From Geminicoccus sp035556675 (lineage in GTDB: Bacteria; Pseudomonadota; Alphaproteobacteria; Geminicoccales; Geminicoccaceae), in NCBI RefSeq assembly GCF_035556675.1, contig NZ_DATMFZ010000083.1, positions 1-64,000 on the forward strand: DNA of 64,000 nt, given 5' to 3'. This document shows, piece after piece, positions 7,745 through 16,702 of this stretch (position 1 is the first letter of the stretch; each line of letters begins with the position of its first letter). The notes beneath the pieces were generated by a model. The model did no database searches. It had not been told where the DNA came from and worked only from the letters and a program-made list of their open reading frames with translations. Made by a program: the position numbers and the translations under genes.

Positions 7745-9320
7745 CGAGCCAGACGCGCTCGGGTGCCCGCATGCCGCACAGGCCGAGCTGCGGGGTCAGC
7801 TCGAAATTCTGCACCCCGGCGGTGGTGGCATCGACGAAGTCGTTGAACATCGGGATGAGCTCGCCGCCATCCTCGTTGATCATCCGCTGGAGCTCGGCAT
7901 ACATCTGCGCACGCTTTGGCCGGTCGAGCTCGGCGCGGGCCTGGACCAGCAACTTGTCGAATTCCGGCCGGAACCAGTAGGACTCGTTCCATGCCGCCTT
8001 CGAATGGTAGGCGATGCTCATCATCATATCGGCGGTGGGCCGCCCGCCCCAGAAGGTGAAGCAGAACGGCTTCTTCATCCAGACATCGTTCCAGTAGCCA
8101 TCGGCCGGCTCGCGGATGACGTCGATGTTGATGCCGGCCGCGGCCGCGTGCTGCTGGTAGAGGACGGCTGCATCCACCGCCCCGGCGAACGGCGCATCGG
8201 AGGTCGAGAACGGGATCTTCTCGCCGCCATAGCCGGCCTTCTTCATGTGGAACTTCGCCTTGTCCGGATCATAGGTCCGCTGCGGCAGGTCGGTGGCGAA
8301 GAAGGGATCGGTCACCGGGATCGGCTGGTCGTTGCCGACCCGGCCCAGGCCCCGCAGGATCTTGGCCAGGATGTCCTCGCGGTTGGCGGCGTATTTCAGC
8401 CCCAGCCGAAAGTCGTTGTTGTCGAACGGGGCCGTGTCGCAGCGCATCACCATGGAATAATGGCCGCCGCCGGCAGCGCGGTGGATGGTGACGCCGGGCA
8501 TCTTGCTCAGCAGGTCGACCGTCTTCGGGTCGACCCGCTCCATGATCTGGATCTGCCCGGTCTGCAGGGCGGCCGTGCGCGCGGCCGGATCGGCGATGCC
8601 GACGATCTCCACGCTGTCGAGGTTGGCGCGGCCGGTCTTGAAATAGTTCTCGTTGCGCTCGCCGAAGATCCGCACGCCCGGGTCGAACTCGGTGATCTTG
8701 TAGCCACCGGTGCCGATGCCGGACGCCGGGTCGGAATCCTTCTGCATGATGACGAGGTGGTAGTCGGTCATGAGATAGGGCAGGTCCGCGTTGCCCTCCT
8801 CGAGTTCCACCACGACCACGTGCTTGCCGTCGGCCCGGAGGTCCTTCACCTGGGTCATGATGCCAGCGGCACCGGACTGGCTGTCCTCGCCGCGGCTCTG
8901 GTTCAGGGTCCAGATGACGTCCTCGGCATCCAGCTCCTTGCCGTCGTGGAAAGTGACGCCCTTGCGCAGGTTGAAGCGCCAGGTCTTCGCGTCCGGCGAC
9001 GGCTCCCAGCTCTCGGCCAGCTCCGGCACGGCCGAGCCGTCCGTGCCGTACTCGACCAGGCAGTTGCCCCACATGAAGCTGGTGAGCTGGTGGATCGAGG
9101 CGGTCGCCAGCAGCGGGTTCAGCGTATCGGTGGTGGCCCCGCCGGTGGCACCGATCGCGACCGTGCCGCCCTTCTTCGGCTCGCCCTGCGCACGCGCCAT
9201 GCCGGGCAGCATGGCACCGATGGCGGCACCGGCCCCCAGCATCGCCGTAAGCTTGCCGAAGCCGCGCCGGTCCAGCCCGCCCCGCCGCAAAGCCCGGTCA
9301 TACCCGCTGAAGGCACTCAT
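7737..9320 (-). CDS. Peptide/opine-type ABC substrate-binding protein, copy 1
   Basis: A 527-residue family-5 extracellular binding protein. The N-terminus contains a twin-arginine motif (LDRRGFGKL), a hydrophobic stretch and an ARAQ cleavage site, so Tat export is likely. The fold is indicated by GGTVAIGATGGATTDTLNPL, SWEPSPDAKTWRFNLRKGV and TFHDGKELDAEDV, all standard in this family. It is collinear over its full length with the neighbouring binding protein at 9395-10978, and by eye most positions are identical. It lies immediately before the permease genes, so it is the best candidate for the partner of this transporter. The ligand is unknown. Confidence 0.93.
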   Translation of the reverse strand: MSAFSGYDRALRRGGLDRRGFGKLTAMLGAGAAIGAMLPGMARAQGEPKKGGTVAIGATGGATTDTLNPLLATASIHQLTSFMWGNCLVEYGTDGSAVPELAESWEPSPDAKTWRFNLRKGVTFHDGKELDAEDVIWTLNQSRGEDSQSGAAGIMTQVKDLRADGKHVVVVELEEGNADLPYLMTDYHLVIMQKDSDPASGIGTGGYKITEFDPGVRIFGERNENYFKTGRANLDSVEIVGIADPAARTAALQTGQIQIMERVDPKTVDLLSKMPGVTIHRAAGGGHYSMVMRCDTAPFDNNDFRLGLKYAANREDILAKILRGLGRVGNDQPIPVTDPFFATDLPQRTYDPDKAKFHMKKAGYGGEKIPFSTSDAPFAGAVDAAVLYQQHAAAAGINIDVIREPADGYWNDVWMKKPFCFTFWGGRPTADMMMSIAYHSKAAWNESYWFRPEFDKLLVQARAELDRPKRAQMYAELQRMINEDGGELIPMFNDFVDATTAGVQNFELTPQLGLCGMRAPERVWLDG

Positions 9321-9394
9321 TCTCGTTTCCCCCTCATCCGAGCGCCCGGCGGCGCGATATTCATTCTCAGTAATGGACTGTCCCCGGCGGCAGG

Positions 9395-10978
9395 TCAGCC
9401 TTCCATCCAGACGCGCTCGGGTGCCCGCATGCCGGCAAGACCGTATTGCGGGCTCAGTTCGAAATTCTTCACCTGCTCCGTGGCGGCATCCACGAAGTCA
9501 TTGAACATCGGGATGAGCGCGCCGCCATCGTCGCGGATCATCGACTGGAGCTCGGCATACATCTCGGTGCGCTTGGCCGGGTCGAGCTCGGCACGGGCCT
9601 CCAGCAGGATCTTGTCGAAGTCCGGGCGGCGCCAGAACGTGTCGTTCCAGGCCGCGTCCGACTTGTAGGCCACCGTCAGCATCAGGTCGGCGGTGGGCCG
9701 CCCGCCCCAGTAGGATACGGAAAACGGCTTCTTCATCCAGACATCGTTCCAGTAGCCGTCCGAGGGCTCGCGGATCACGTCGATGGTGATGCCGGCCTTG
9801 GCCGCGTGCTGCTGGTAGAGGACCGCCGTGTCGACCGCGCCGGAGAAGGCGGCGTCCGAGGTCGAGAGCGGGATCGCCTCGCCGCCATAGCCGGCCTTCT
9901 TCATGTGGAACTTCGCCTTGTCCGGGTCGTAGACCCGCTGCTCCAGGTTCTTGGCGAAGAAGGGATCGCCGGACGGGATCGGGTGGTCGTTGCCGACCTT
10001 GCCCAGGCCACGCAGCACCTTGTCGACGATGTCCGCACGGTCGGCCGCGTATTTCAGACCCAGGCGGAAATCGACATTGTCGAAGGGTGCCGTGTCGCAG
10101 CGCATCAGCAAGGGATAATGGCCGCCGCCGGCGGCGCGATGGATGGCGACGCCGGGAGCGCGGCTGAGCAGTTCCACCGTCTTCGGGTCGACCCGCTCCA
10201 TCACGTTGATCTGGCCGGTCTGCAATGCTGCGGTGCGCGCTGCCGGATCGTTGATGGCCACCAGCTCCACGGTGGCGCAGTTGCCGCGCCCGGGCTTGAA
10301 ATAGTTCTCGTTGAGCTCGCCGAAGACCCGCACCCCCGGATCATATTCCGTGATCTTGTAGGGGCCGGTGCCGATGCCTGCGGTCAGCTCCGAATCCTTG
10401 GGCATGATCAGCAGGTGATAGTCGGTCAGCAGATAAGGCAGGTCGGCATTGCCGGAATCGAGCGTGATGATCACTGCGTGGCTGCCGTCCGCCTTCAGGT
10501 CGGTGACGGAGGTCATGTAGCCGGCAGCACCCGATTCGGTGTTCTCGCCCCGGTGCAGGTTGAGCGACCAGACCACGTCCTCGGCGGTCAGTTCCTTGCC
10601 GTCGTGAAAGGTGACACCCTTGCGGATGTTGAACTTCCAGGTCTTCGCGTCCGACGACGGCTCCCAGCTCTCGGCCAGTTCCGGCACGGCCGAGCCATCG
10701 GAGCCGTACTCGACCAGGCAGTTGCCCCACATGAAGTTGGTGGCGGCATGGAGCGAGGAGGTCGAGGGCAGCGGGTTCAGCGTGTCGGTGGTGGCCCCGC
10801 CAGTGATGCCGATGGCGAGATCCCCGCCCTTCTTCGGCTCCTCCTGCGCCCGTGCCATGCTGGGCAACAGGGCACCCAGCGAAGCGCCGGCCCCCAGCAT
10901 CGCGGCGAGCCTGCCGAAGCCCCGCCGGTCGAGCGCACCCTGGCGGAGAAGGCGGTCATAGCTGTCGAAGCGGCTCAT
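9395..10978 (-). CDS. Peptide/opine-type ABC substrate-binding protein, copy 2
   Basis: Also 527 residues and alignable without gaps to the next gene in the operon. It has the same Tat-like signal (LDRRGFGRL ... ARAQ), the GGATTDTLNPL opening of the mature domain and the C-terminal MRAPERVW ending. Differences cluster in segments such as NLHRGENTESG versus NQSRGEDSQSG and around FSVSYWGGRPTADLM. This suggests an old tandem duplication with possible ligand specialisation. The ATG has GGGGAGAA upstream. It sits 38 bases after the aldolase-like gene and 74 bases before copy 1, all on the same strand, so it belongs to the same operon. Confidence 0.93.
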   Translation of the reverse strand: MSRFDSYDRLLRQGALDRRGFGRLAAMLGAGASLGALLPSMARAQEEPKKGGDLAIGITGGATTDTLNPLPSTSSLHAATNFMWGNCLVEYGSDGSAVPELAESWEPSSDAKTWKFNIRKGVTFHDGKELTAEDVVWSLNLHRGENTESGAAGYMTSVTDLKADGSHAVIITLDSGNADLPYLLTDYHLLIMPKDSELTAGIGTGPYKITEYDPGVRVFGELNENYFKPGRGNCATVELVAINDPAARTAALQTGQINVMERVDPKTVELLSRAPGVAIHRAAGGGHYPLLMRCDTAPFDNVDFRLGLKYAADRADIVDKVLRGLGKVGNDHPIPSGDPFFAKNLEQRVYDPDKAKFHMKKAGYGGEAIPLSTSDAAFSGAVDTAVLYQQHAAKAGITIDVIREPSDGYWNDVWMKKPFSVSYWGGRPTADLMLTVAYKSDAAWNDTFWRRPDFDKILLEARAELDPAKRTEMYAELQSMIRDDGGALIPMFNDFVDAATEQVKNFELSPQYGLAGMRAPERVWMEG

Positions 10979-11016
10979 CTCATTCTCCCCGGGGGCGCAC
11001 TATGGTTGGCGGGCGG

Positions 11017-11781
11017 TTAGCGCAGTTCGCGATACTCCGGCTGCTCCTTGTCCAGCATCGCCATCAGGGCGGCGAAATGCCGGTCGTGGTGGCCGACGTC
11101 GCCGTCCCAGGCGGCCTGGGTCACCTGGACGACCTCGTCGGACAGGAGCTTCAACTTCTGGTTGCGGCCTTCCGCCAGGACCTGCAGTTCGGCGGCCCGC
11201 TCCAAATAATAGAGCCAGGAGAAGGCCTGGCCGATGGAGGTGCCGGTCACGATCGGCCCGTGGCTGGCGAGCAGGGCCACTGGCCGGCCGGCCATGACCG
11301 AAGCGATCCGGTCGCCTTCCTGGGCATGGTTGCCCATGCCGTTATAGTTCTCGTCGTAGCCGATCCGGTCGTGGAACAGGCAGTAGGTCTGGCTGATCGG
11401 CAGGAGCCGACCGCCCTCGCAGCAGGCGATCGCGGTCGTGTAGGGCATGTGGGTGTGCATCACCGCCCGGGCATGGGCGTAGCGGCGGTGCACGGCGCGG
11501 TGGATGTGGAAGGCGGTCGCCTCGACCACGCCCTCCCCGTCCAGGACATTGCCGTCACCATCGATCAGCAGCACGTCGGCAGCGGTCAGCATCGACCAGT
11601 GCTTGCCGTAGCCGTTGATCAGGAAGCGGTCGTCGTCCAGCGCGAAGCTGAAATGATTGTCGATCGCCTCGTTGAAGCCGAACTTCGCGGCGAGCCGGAG
11701 GGCTGCGGCCAGCTCGATCCGGTGCCTGCGGACGTCCGCCGCGTCACCGAGCTGCGCGACCTTGCGGTTTTCGGCCGGCAC
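11017..11781 (-). CDS. Class II aldolase/adducin family protein
   Basis: A 254-residue protein of the class II aldolase/adducin fold, which includes fuculose- and ribulose-phosphate aldolases and epimerases using a divalent metal. The metal-binding HTHMPYTTA segment and the SHGPIVTG segment are visible, together with the N-terminal GFNEAIDNHFSFAL, which resembles the usual GL-S-GNISxR phosphate loop but lacks its canonical residues. That change suggests a non-phosphorylated or unusual substrate. The GTG start at 11781 has a strong GAGGAGG Shine-Dalgarno. It is the first gene of the transporter operon, so it probably acts on the imported compound (inference). Confidence 0.85.
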   Translation of the reverse strand: MPAENRKVAQLGDAADVRRHRIELAAALRLAAKFGFNEAIDNHFSFALDDDRFLINGYGKHWSMLTAADVLLIDGDGNVLDGEGVVEATAFHIHRAVHRRYAHARAVMHTHMPYTTAIACCEGGRLLPISQTYCLFHDRIGYDENYNGMGNHAQEGDRIASVMAGRPVALLASHGPIVTGTSIGQAFSWLYYLERAAELQVLAEGRNQKLKLLSDEVVQVTQAAWDGDVGHHDRHFAALMAMLDKEQPEYRELR

Positions 11782-11937
11782 CGGCGTCTCCTCCTCGCTG
11801 GATCATTTCTAGTGACCTTACGGGTTTTGAACGCCCGATCAATTGCGATGCGGACAGGCGCCATCGTCAAGGCGACATTGTCGGCCTACAAGCCAAGCTT
11901 GATGATCGGACCGGGCTGTCCACCCGCCAGCCGCCGC

Positions 11938-12993
11938 TCAGCCCGGCACCAACGCCACGGAGCGTTCGTCGAAGGTCACCCAGGCCTCGGCACCCTGGGG
12001 GATCATCGTCCCTCCGGCCGGCACCGTCGCGAACAGATGCCCGACCGGGCCGTCCAGCTCGTATTCCAGATGGCTGCCCAGATAGATCGCGTGGCTGACG
12101 CTCATCCGGTTGGCCGCCTCGACCGGCTCCGGATGGACCCGGATCGCGTGCGGGCGCACCGCAAGGGTGGCGGCACCCGGCGGCAGGGCGCGGCCCGGCA
12201 ACTCCAGCGTCGAGCTCCCGACCCGGACCGTGGCGCGGCCCCCATCGATCCGGGCGATCTCCGCGGCCAGGAGGTTGGCATCGCCGATGAAGTCGGCGAC
12301 GAAGCGCGAGGCAGGTTCCTCGTACAGTTCGCGCGGCGTGCCGGCCTGGGCGATTACCGCCTGGTTCATGACGATGATCCGGTCGGAGACGGCCAGGGCC
12401 TCCTCCTGGTCATGGGTGACATAAATCGAGGTGATGCCCAGGCGCTGCTGCAGGTCGCGCAACTCCTCGCGAACCTTGCGGCGCAGCTTGGTGTCGAGAT
12501 TGGACAGGGGCTCGTCGAACAGGAGCACCTGGGGCTCCAGCACGATGGCACGCGCCACCGCGACCCGCTGCTGCTGGCCGCCGGAAAGCTCGGCCGGCAG
12601 GCGCTCGCCATAGCCGGCGAGGCCCACCGTGGCGAGCGCCGCCTCGGCACGCTCGCGCACCTCAGCCTTGGGCCGCCGCGTCACCGACAGGCCGTAGCCG
12701 ACATTCTCCAGTACGGTCATGTGCGGGAACAGGGCGTAGGACTGGAACACCATGGCGACGTCCCGGGCGGTCGCCGGCAGGTGGGTGACATCCTGGTCCT
12801 CGATGAAGATCCGCCCGCCGGTGGCCAGCTCCAGGCCGGCGATCATGCGCAGCGTCGTGGTCTTGCCGCAACCCGACGGGCCCAGGAGGGTCACCAGCGT
12901 GCCGGCCTCGACCGCGAAGCTGACGTCGCGCACGGCGACCACCTTGCCGTAGGCCTTGGTGACGTTCTCGAACCGGACGCTGGCGACGCTCAC
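11938..12993 (-). CDS. ABC transporter ATP-binding protein, iron/polyamine (FbpC/PotA) type
   Basis: A 351-residue ATPase with Walker A GPSGCGKTT near residue 38, Q-loop FQSYALFPHM, signature LSGGQQQRV and Walker B VLLFDEPLSNLD, followed by a C-terminal TOBE-type regulatory domain ending in VAFDERSVALV-like text. The GTG start at 12991-12993 overlaps the permease stop as GTGA and has GGGAG upstream; the longer frame beyond it is a shadow of the permease. It powers the importer encoded with the upstream permease and binding protein. Family membership is certain; whether the cargo is Fe(III), a phosphonate or another small ion is not. Confidence 0.93.
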   Translation of the reverse strand: MSVASVRFENVTKAYGKVVAVRDVSFAVEAGTLVTLLGPSGCGKTTTLRMIAGLELATGGRIFIEDQDVTHLPATARDVAMVFQSYALFPHMTVLENVGYGLSVTRRPKAEVRERAEAALATVGLAGYGERLPAELSGGQQQRVAVARAIVLEPQVLLFDEPLSNLDTKLRRKVREELRDLQQRLGITSIYVTHDQEEALAVSDRIIVMNQAVIAQAGTPRELYEEPASRFVADFIGDANLLAAEIARIDGGRATVRVGSSTLELPGRALPPGAATLAVRPHAIRVHPEPVEAANRMSVSHAIYLGSHLEYELDGPVGHLFATVPAGGTMIPQGAEAWVTFDERSVALVPG

Positions 12994-15182
12994 GAAGCTG
13001 CTCCCACGGGTGCTGCCACCGGCACGGCGCTGCGGCGGCCGAGCCGCCGCTGGCCGACCAGAAGCTGGAAGATGCCGATCACCACCAGCATGACCAGGAT
13101 CAGGACCGAGCTGTAGGCCACGGCGATGCCGTACTCGCCGTTCTCGACCCGGCCCAGGATGTAGGTGGTGGCCATCTCGTAATTGGCGGAAACCAGGAAC
13201 ACGACGGCACTGATCGCGGTCATGGCGCGCACGAAGCTGTAGACCAGTGCCGCTAGGATGGCCGGGCGGAGCAGCGGCAGGACGATCCGGCGCATGGTGG
13301 TGAAGCTGGACGCGCGCAGCGTCAGGGACGCCTCGTCCAGGCTCTTGTCGAGCTGGCTCATCGACGCGATTCCGGCGCGCACGCCCACCGGCATGTTCCG
13401 GAACACGAACGAGATCACCAGGATGATGCCGGTGCCGGTGATCTCGATGGGCGGCACGTTGAACGCCAGGATGTAGGCGATGCCAATCACCGTGCCGGGA
13501 ATGGCGAAGCTCAGCATGGTGCCGAATTCGAAGGCCCGCTTGAAGCCGAACTCCTGGCGCACCAGCAGCCAGGCGGTGAGCAGGCCGATGGCGGCCGTCG
13601 GCACCGCCGCGGTCAGGGCGATGGCAATCGTGGTGGAGAAACTGTTCCAGGCGGTGCCGGACCAGACGATGCCGTGCTCGCCCGTCGTGACGCCGAAGGC
13701 GGCGATCATGTGGCGCAGGGTCGGCGTGTAGTCGCGCCCCCAGAACTCGACCAGCCCACCCACCAGGATCAGCGCGTAGAGCGCAATGGTGAGCACCGCC
13801 CACGGGATCGTCACCGCGTAGAGGGTGTAGCGCAGGCCCGGGACCAGCTGGAGCGGGACGCCGGAATCGCCCTTGCCGGTGACGGTCGTGTAGTTGCGCC
13901 GGCCCAGCCAGCGCTGCTGCGCCCAGAAGGCCAGGAGCGTGAAGGCCAAGAGGATCAGCGCCATCAGCGCGGCGCGCGACGGCTCGTGCTGGGCGCCCAC
14001 CATGGCGAAGAAGATCTCGGTGGCGAGCACGTCGAAGTCGCCGCTGAGCACCAAGGGGTTGCCGAAATCGGCCAGGCTCTCGATGAACCCGAGCAGGAAG
14101 GCATTGGCCAGGCCCGGGCGCATCAGCGGCAGCGACACCGTCTTGAACGTGGTCCAGCCATCGGCGCGCAGCGTCTGCGCAGCCTCCTCCATGGACGGGC
14201 TCACCCCCTCGACCACACCGATCAGCACCAGGAAGGCGATGGGGGTGAAGGCCAGCGTCTGGGCGAACCAGACGCCGGGCAGGCCATAGATCCAGCGCCC
14301 GGGCTCGATGCCGAACATGGTGGCCACGAACTGGGTCACCGTGCCGTTGCGGCCGAACAGCAGGATGATGGCGAGGCCGATCACGAAGGGCGGGGTGATG
14401 ATCGGCAGCACCGTCAGCACCCGGAGCGAGCGCTTGAACGGGAACGGCGTGCGGGTCGCGATCAGGGCGAAGGCTAGGCCCAGTAGCGTCGTGGACAGGC
14501 CGGTCAGGACCGCCAGCAGCAGCGAGTTCCAGGCGACCCCGCAGCGCACGGTCGAATAGGTGCAGGCCAGCCCCCAGATCCGGGCGTCGAAGAACTGGTC
14601 GGCGAACTGGTCCGGCACGAAGGCCCGGGCCAGGATCATGCCGACCGGCACGAACACGAACAGGCCGACGACGGCGACCACCAAGCCGATCGAACCGGCG
14701 ACGAACCGGTCGCCCTTGACCAGACCGCGCCCCGCCAGCCCGTTGGTCAGGGTGAACAGGAAGGACAATGCCACCAGCACCGCCCCTGCCCCCATCCCGT
14801 ACTGGCGGGAGCGGTCCGGGACGAACGGCGCCAGCCAGGCGGCCGGGCCGCGATGGTTGACCGCGAGCCCCTGGATCGCGAGCCAAGCGATCCCGAGCAA
14901 ACCTGCCAGCACCAGGAGATTGGCGCGGCGTGCCGGGTCCATCCCCTGCCGCAGCGCCAGCAGCGGCAGGAGCAGCGGGACGAGCAGCGGCAGGAGCCAG
15001 ACCCGGCCGAGCCACAGCCCCTGGGCCAGGCCCGACGCATAGTCCCGGTCGGTGAACAGCCCGGCATTCAGCCAGGCGAACGAGAAGAAGCCGTCGTCCT
15101 GGGCATACCAGGGCAGCAGGACGAAGCCGCACCAGCCAACCAGAAGCCAGGCGACGAGGGGTCGGTCGTGGTGCGGCTGCAT
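12990..15182 (-). CDS. Iron-type ABC transporter permease (FbpB-like, double-length)
   Basis: A 730-residue membrane protein with two fused permease units. EAA loops are visible as SMEEAAQTLRADGWTTFKTV and LDEASLTLRASSFTTMRRIV, each followed by LPLxRP. The first about 190 residues form an extra membrane region with several helices, longer than most FbpB proteins. The ATG at 15182 follows the binding-protein stop by seven bases and has no strong Shine-Dalgarno, implying coupled translation. It is the translocation channel for the binding protein and ATPase on either side. Confidence 0.92.
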   Translation of the reverse strand: MQPHHDRPLVAWLLVGWCGFVLLPWYAQDDGFFSFAWLNAGLFTDRDYASGLAQGLWLGRVWLLPLLVPLLLPLLALRQGMDPARRANLLVLAGLLGIAWLAIQGLAVNHRGPAAWLAPFVPDRSRQYGMGAGAVLVALSFLFTLTNGLAGRGLVKGDRFVAGSIGLVVAVVGLFVFVPVGMILARAFVPDQFADQFFDARIWGLACTYSTVRCGVAWNSLLLAVLTGLSTTLLGLAFALIATRTPFPFKRSLRVLTVLPIITPPFVIGLAIILLFGRNGTVTQFVATMFGIEPGRWIYGLPGVWFAQTLAFTPIAFLVLIGVVEGVSPSMEEAAQTLRADGWTTFKTVSLPLMRPGLANAFLLGFIESLADFGNPLVLSGDFDVLATEIFFAMVGAQHEPSRAALMALILLAFTLLAFWAQQRWLGRRNYTTVTGKGDSGVPLQLVPGLRYTLYAVTIPWAVLTIALYALILVGGLVEFWGRDYTPTLRHMIAAFGVTTGEHGIVWSGTAWNSFSTTIAIALTAAVPTAAIGLLTAWLLVRQEFGFKRAFEFGTMLSFAIPGTVIGIAYILAFNVPPIEITGTGIILVISFVFRNMPVGVRAGIASMSQLDKSLDEASLTLRASSFTTMRRIVLPLLRPAILAALVYSFVRAMTAISAVVFLVSANYEMATTYILGRVENGEYGIAVAYSSVLILVMLVVIGIFQLLVGQRRLGRRSAVPVAAPVGAAS

Positions 15183-15189
15183 GGATTCG

Positions 15190-16218
15190 TCAGCGGGGCA
15201 GTGACGAGACTTCGTCGTCCCACCGCTTGAGGAGACGGGCCCGCTCCTCTGAGCTGCCATACTTGGCGAAGTCGTAGTCGATCAGCTTGATCTCGGACAG
15301 CTTCGGGCTCTCCGGGGGCGGCTCGGCATTCTTGTTGGACGGAACCTGGTAGGACTTCGCCAGGCGGGCCTTCTCCTGCACGTCCGGCCGGAGCGCGAAG
15401 TCGTAGAACTGCTCCGCCTCCTCGATGTTGCGGGCACCGGCGATGATGCTCATCGAGCCGATCTCGTAGCCGGTGCCTTCGCAGGGGCTGACCACCTCGA
15501 TCGGCGCGCCCGTGGCCTTCATGGTCACCGCGTCGTGCTGGAACACGATGCCGACCATGGTCTCGCCTTGCGCTGCCGCCTTGATCGGCGCGGAGCCGGA
15601 CTTGGTGTACTGGTTGATGTTGGCATGCAGGGCCTTGAGATAGTCGAAGCCCTCCTCCTCGCCCATCAGCTGCACGAAGGTGGCGAGTGCCGTATAGGCC
15701 GTGCCCGAGCTGTTCGGGTTGGCCATCTGGATCTCGCCCTTGAACTCGGGCTTGATCAGGTCGGCCCAGCACTTGGGGGCTTCCAGGCCCTTCTGGGCGA
15801 GCAGCTCGGTGTTGTAGCCAAAGCCCAGCGCACCGGCATAGATGCCGACGGTCCGCCCGCCCGATGCCTGGTACTGGGCGAGCGCCCAATCCTGCAGGTC
15901 GGCGTTGGCCGGGGATTCATAGACCTCGGTCAGCCCCTCCTCGGCGGCCTGGAGATGCGGATCACCGGTGCCGCCCCACCACACGTCGCCCTTGGGATTG
16001 TCCGCCTCGCTCTTGACCTGCGCATAGGTCTCGCCGGAGCTCTTGCGGGTCATCGCCACGGAGATCCCGGTCTCCTTCTCGAACTCCGTCGTCATGAGCT
16101 GGCACCAGGCCTCGTCGACGACGCAGTAGAGGGTGAGCCTGCCGGCAGCGCCGGCCGGCAACGTCCAGGCGCCGATCAGCGCTGCGGCACAGCTGGCGGT
16201 CAACAACGCGCTACGCAT
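15190..16218 (-). CDS. Iron-type ABC transporter substrate-binding protein (FbpA-like)
   Basis: A 342-residue periplasmic binding protein with a Sec signal peptide (MRSALLTASCAAALIGAWTL, cleavage near AGA). The mature domain begins RLTLYCVVDEAWCQLM, the typical opening of FbpA/ferric-type and phosphonate-type binding proteins, and contains KSEADNPKGDVWWGGTGD and MANPNSSGTAYT. The ATG at 16218 has GGGAGG upstream and matches the start of the signal peptide. First gene of the three-gene importer; tatA lies 116 bases upstream on the same strand. Fe(III) is a reasonable guess from the family, but the ligand tyrosines cannot be confirmed by eye. Confidence 0.9.
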   Translation of the reverse strand: MRSALLTASCAAALIGAWTLPAGAAGRLTLYCVVDEAWCQLMTTEFEKETGISVAMTRKSSGETYAQVKSEADNPKGDVWWGGTGDPHLQAAEEGLTEVYESPANADLQDWALAQYQASGGRTVGIYAGALGFGYNTELLAQKGLEAPKCWADLIKPEFKGEIQMANPNSSGTAYTALATFVQLMGEEEGFDYLKALHANINQYTKSGSAPIKAAAQGETMVGIVFQHDAVTMKATGAPIEVVSPCEGTGYEIGSMSIIAGARNIEEAEQFYDFALRPDVQEKARLAKSYQVPSNKNAEPPPESPKLSEIKLIDYDFAKYGSSEERARLLKRWDDEVSSLPR

Positions 16219-16334
16219 TTCCCGAGCCTCCCGCGGGCCCGGTTCTGCCGGCCGGCCCGTCACGTTCCAATGCTGGGCATGACAGTTTCGTGACGAGCCG
16301 TTTCCGTCAAGCCGGAGCACACCAGCCTAGGCAT

Positions 16335-16565
16335 TCAAACCTGCGGCCGGTCCCGGTCGGCGGCGACCTTCTCGGCGGTGAGCAGCGCCGGATCCTTGGC
16401 CGGCGGCTGGGCCGGGGCCACCGGCTCGTCCTCGTCCTTCATGTTGCGCTTGAACGCCTTGATCCCCTGGGCAACGTCACCCGCCACCTTGGGCAGCTTG
16501 CCGGCGCCGAAGATCAGCACGACGATCACCAGCAGCACCAGCATTTCCCAGATACCCAGGCTCAA
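16335..16565 (-). CDS. tatA: Sec-independent translocase subunit TatA
   Basis: A 76-residue protein with the TatA/E architecture: one N-terminal membrane helix (IWEMLVLLVIVVLIFGAGKL), the conserved FGAGKLPKVAGDVAQGIKAFK hinge and amphipathic helix, then a charged, disordered tail. It assembles the pore through which folded twin-arginine substrates cross the inner membrane. The start is probably TTG at 16563-16565, with GGGGAG eight bases upstream; a GTG at 16572 is an alternative. No tatB or tatC lies nearby. Several neighbouring binding proteins carry twin-arginine signals and would be substrates of this system. Confidence 0.92.
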   Translation of the reverse strand: MSLGIWEMLVLLVIVVLIFGAGKLPKVAGDVAQGIKAFKRNMKDEDEPVAPAQPPAKDPALLTAEKVAADRDRPQV

Positions 16566-16702
16566 GGCCCACACTCCCCGCTCTATGGCTGCCCTCCTAT
16601 ATGGCCGGGCCGGAGGCAGAGCCAAGACTGATCCTGTTCGCCGCTGCCGAAGTCGCGCTAGGGTCGGGCCGACGGTTCGGCATCCTTGCAAGGAGCGGGG
16701 CG

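Noticed and set aside
7575..9668. Plus-strand open frame of almost 700 codons
   Set aside because: It is antisense to two binding-protein genes with strong family matches, and its translation has shadow-like composition.
10852..13116. Long plus-strand open frame of about 750 codons
   Set aside because: It is antisense to the aldolase-like gene and the FbpC-like ATPase; no signal, domain or ribosome site supports it.
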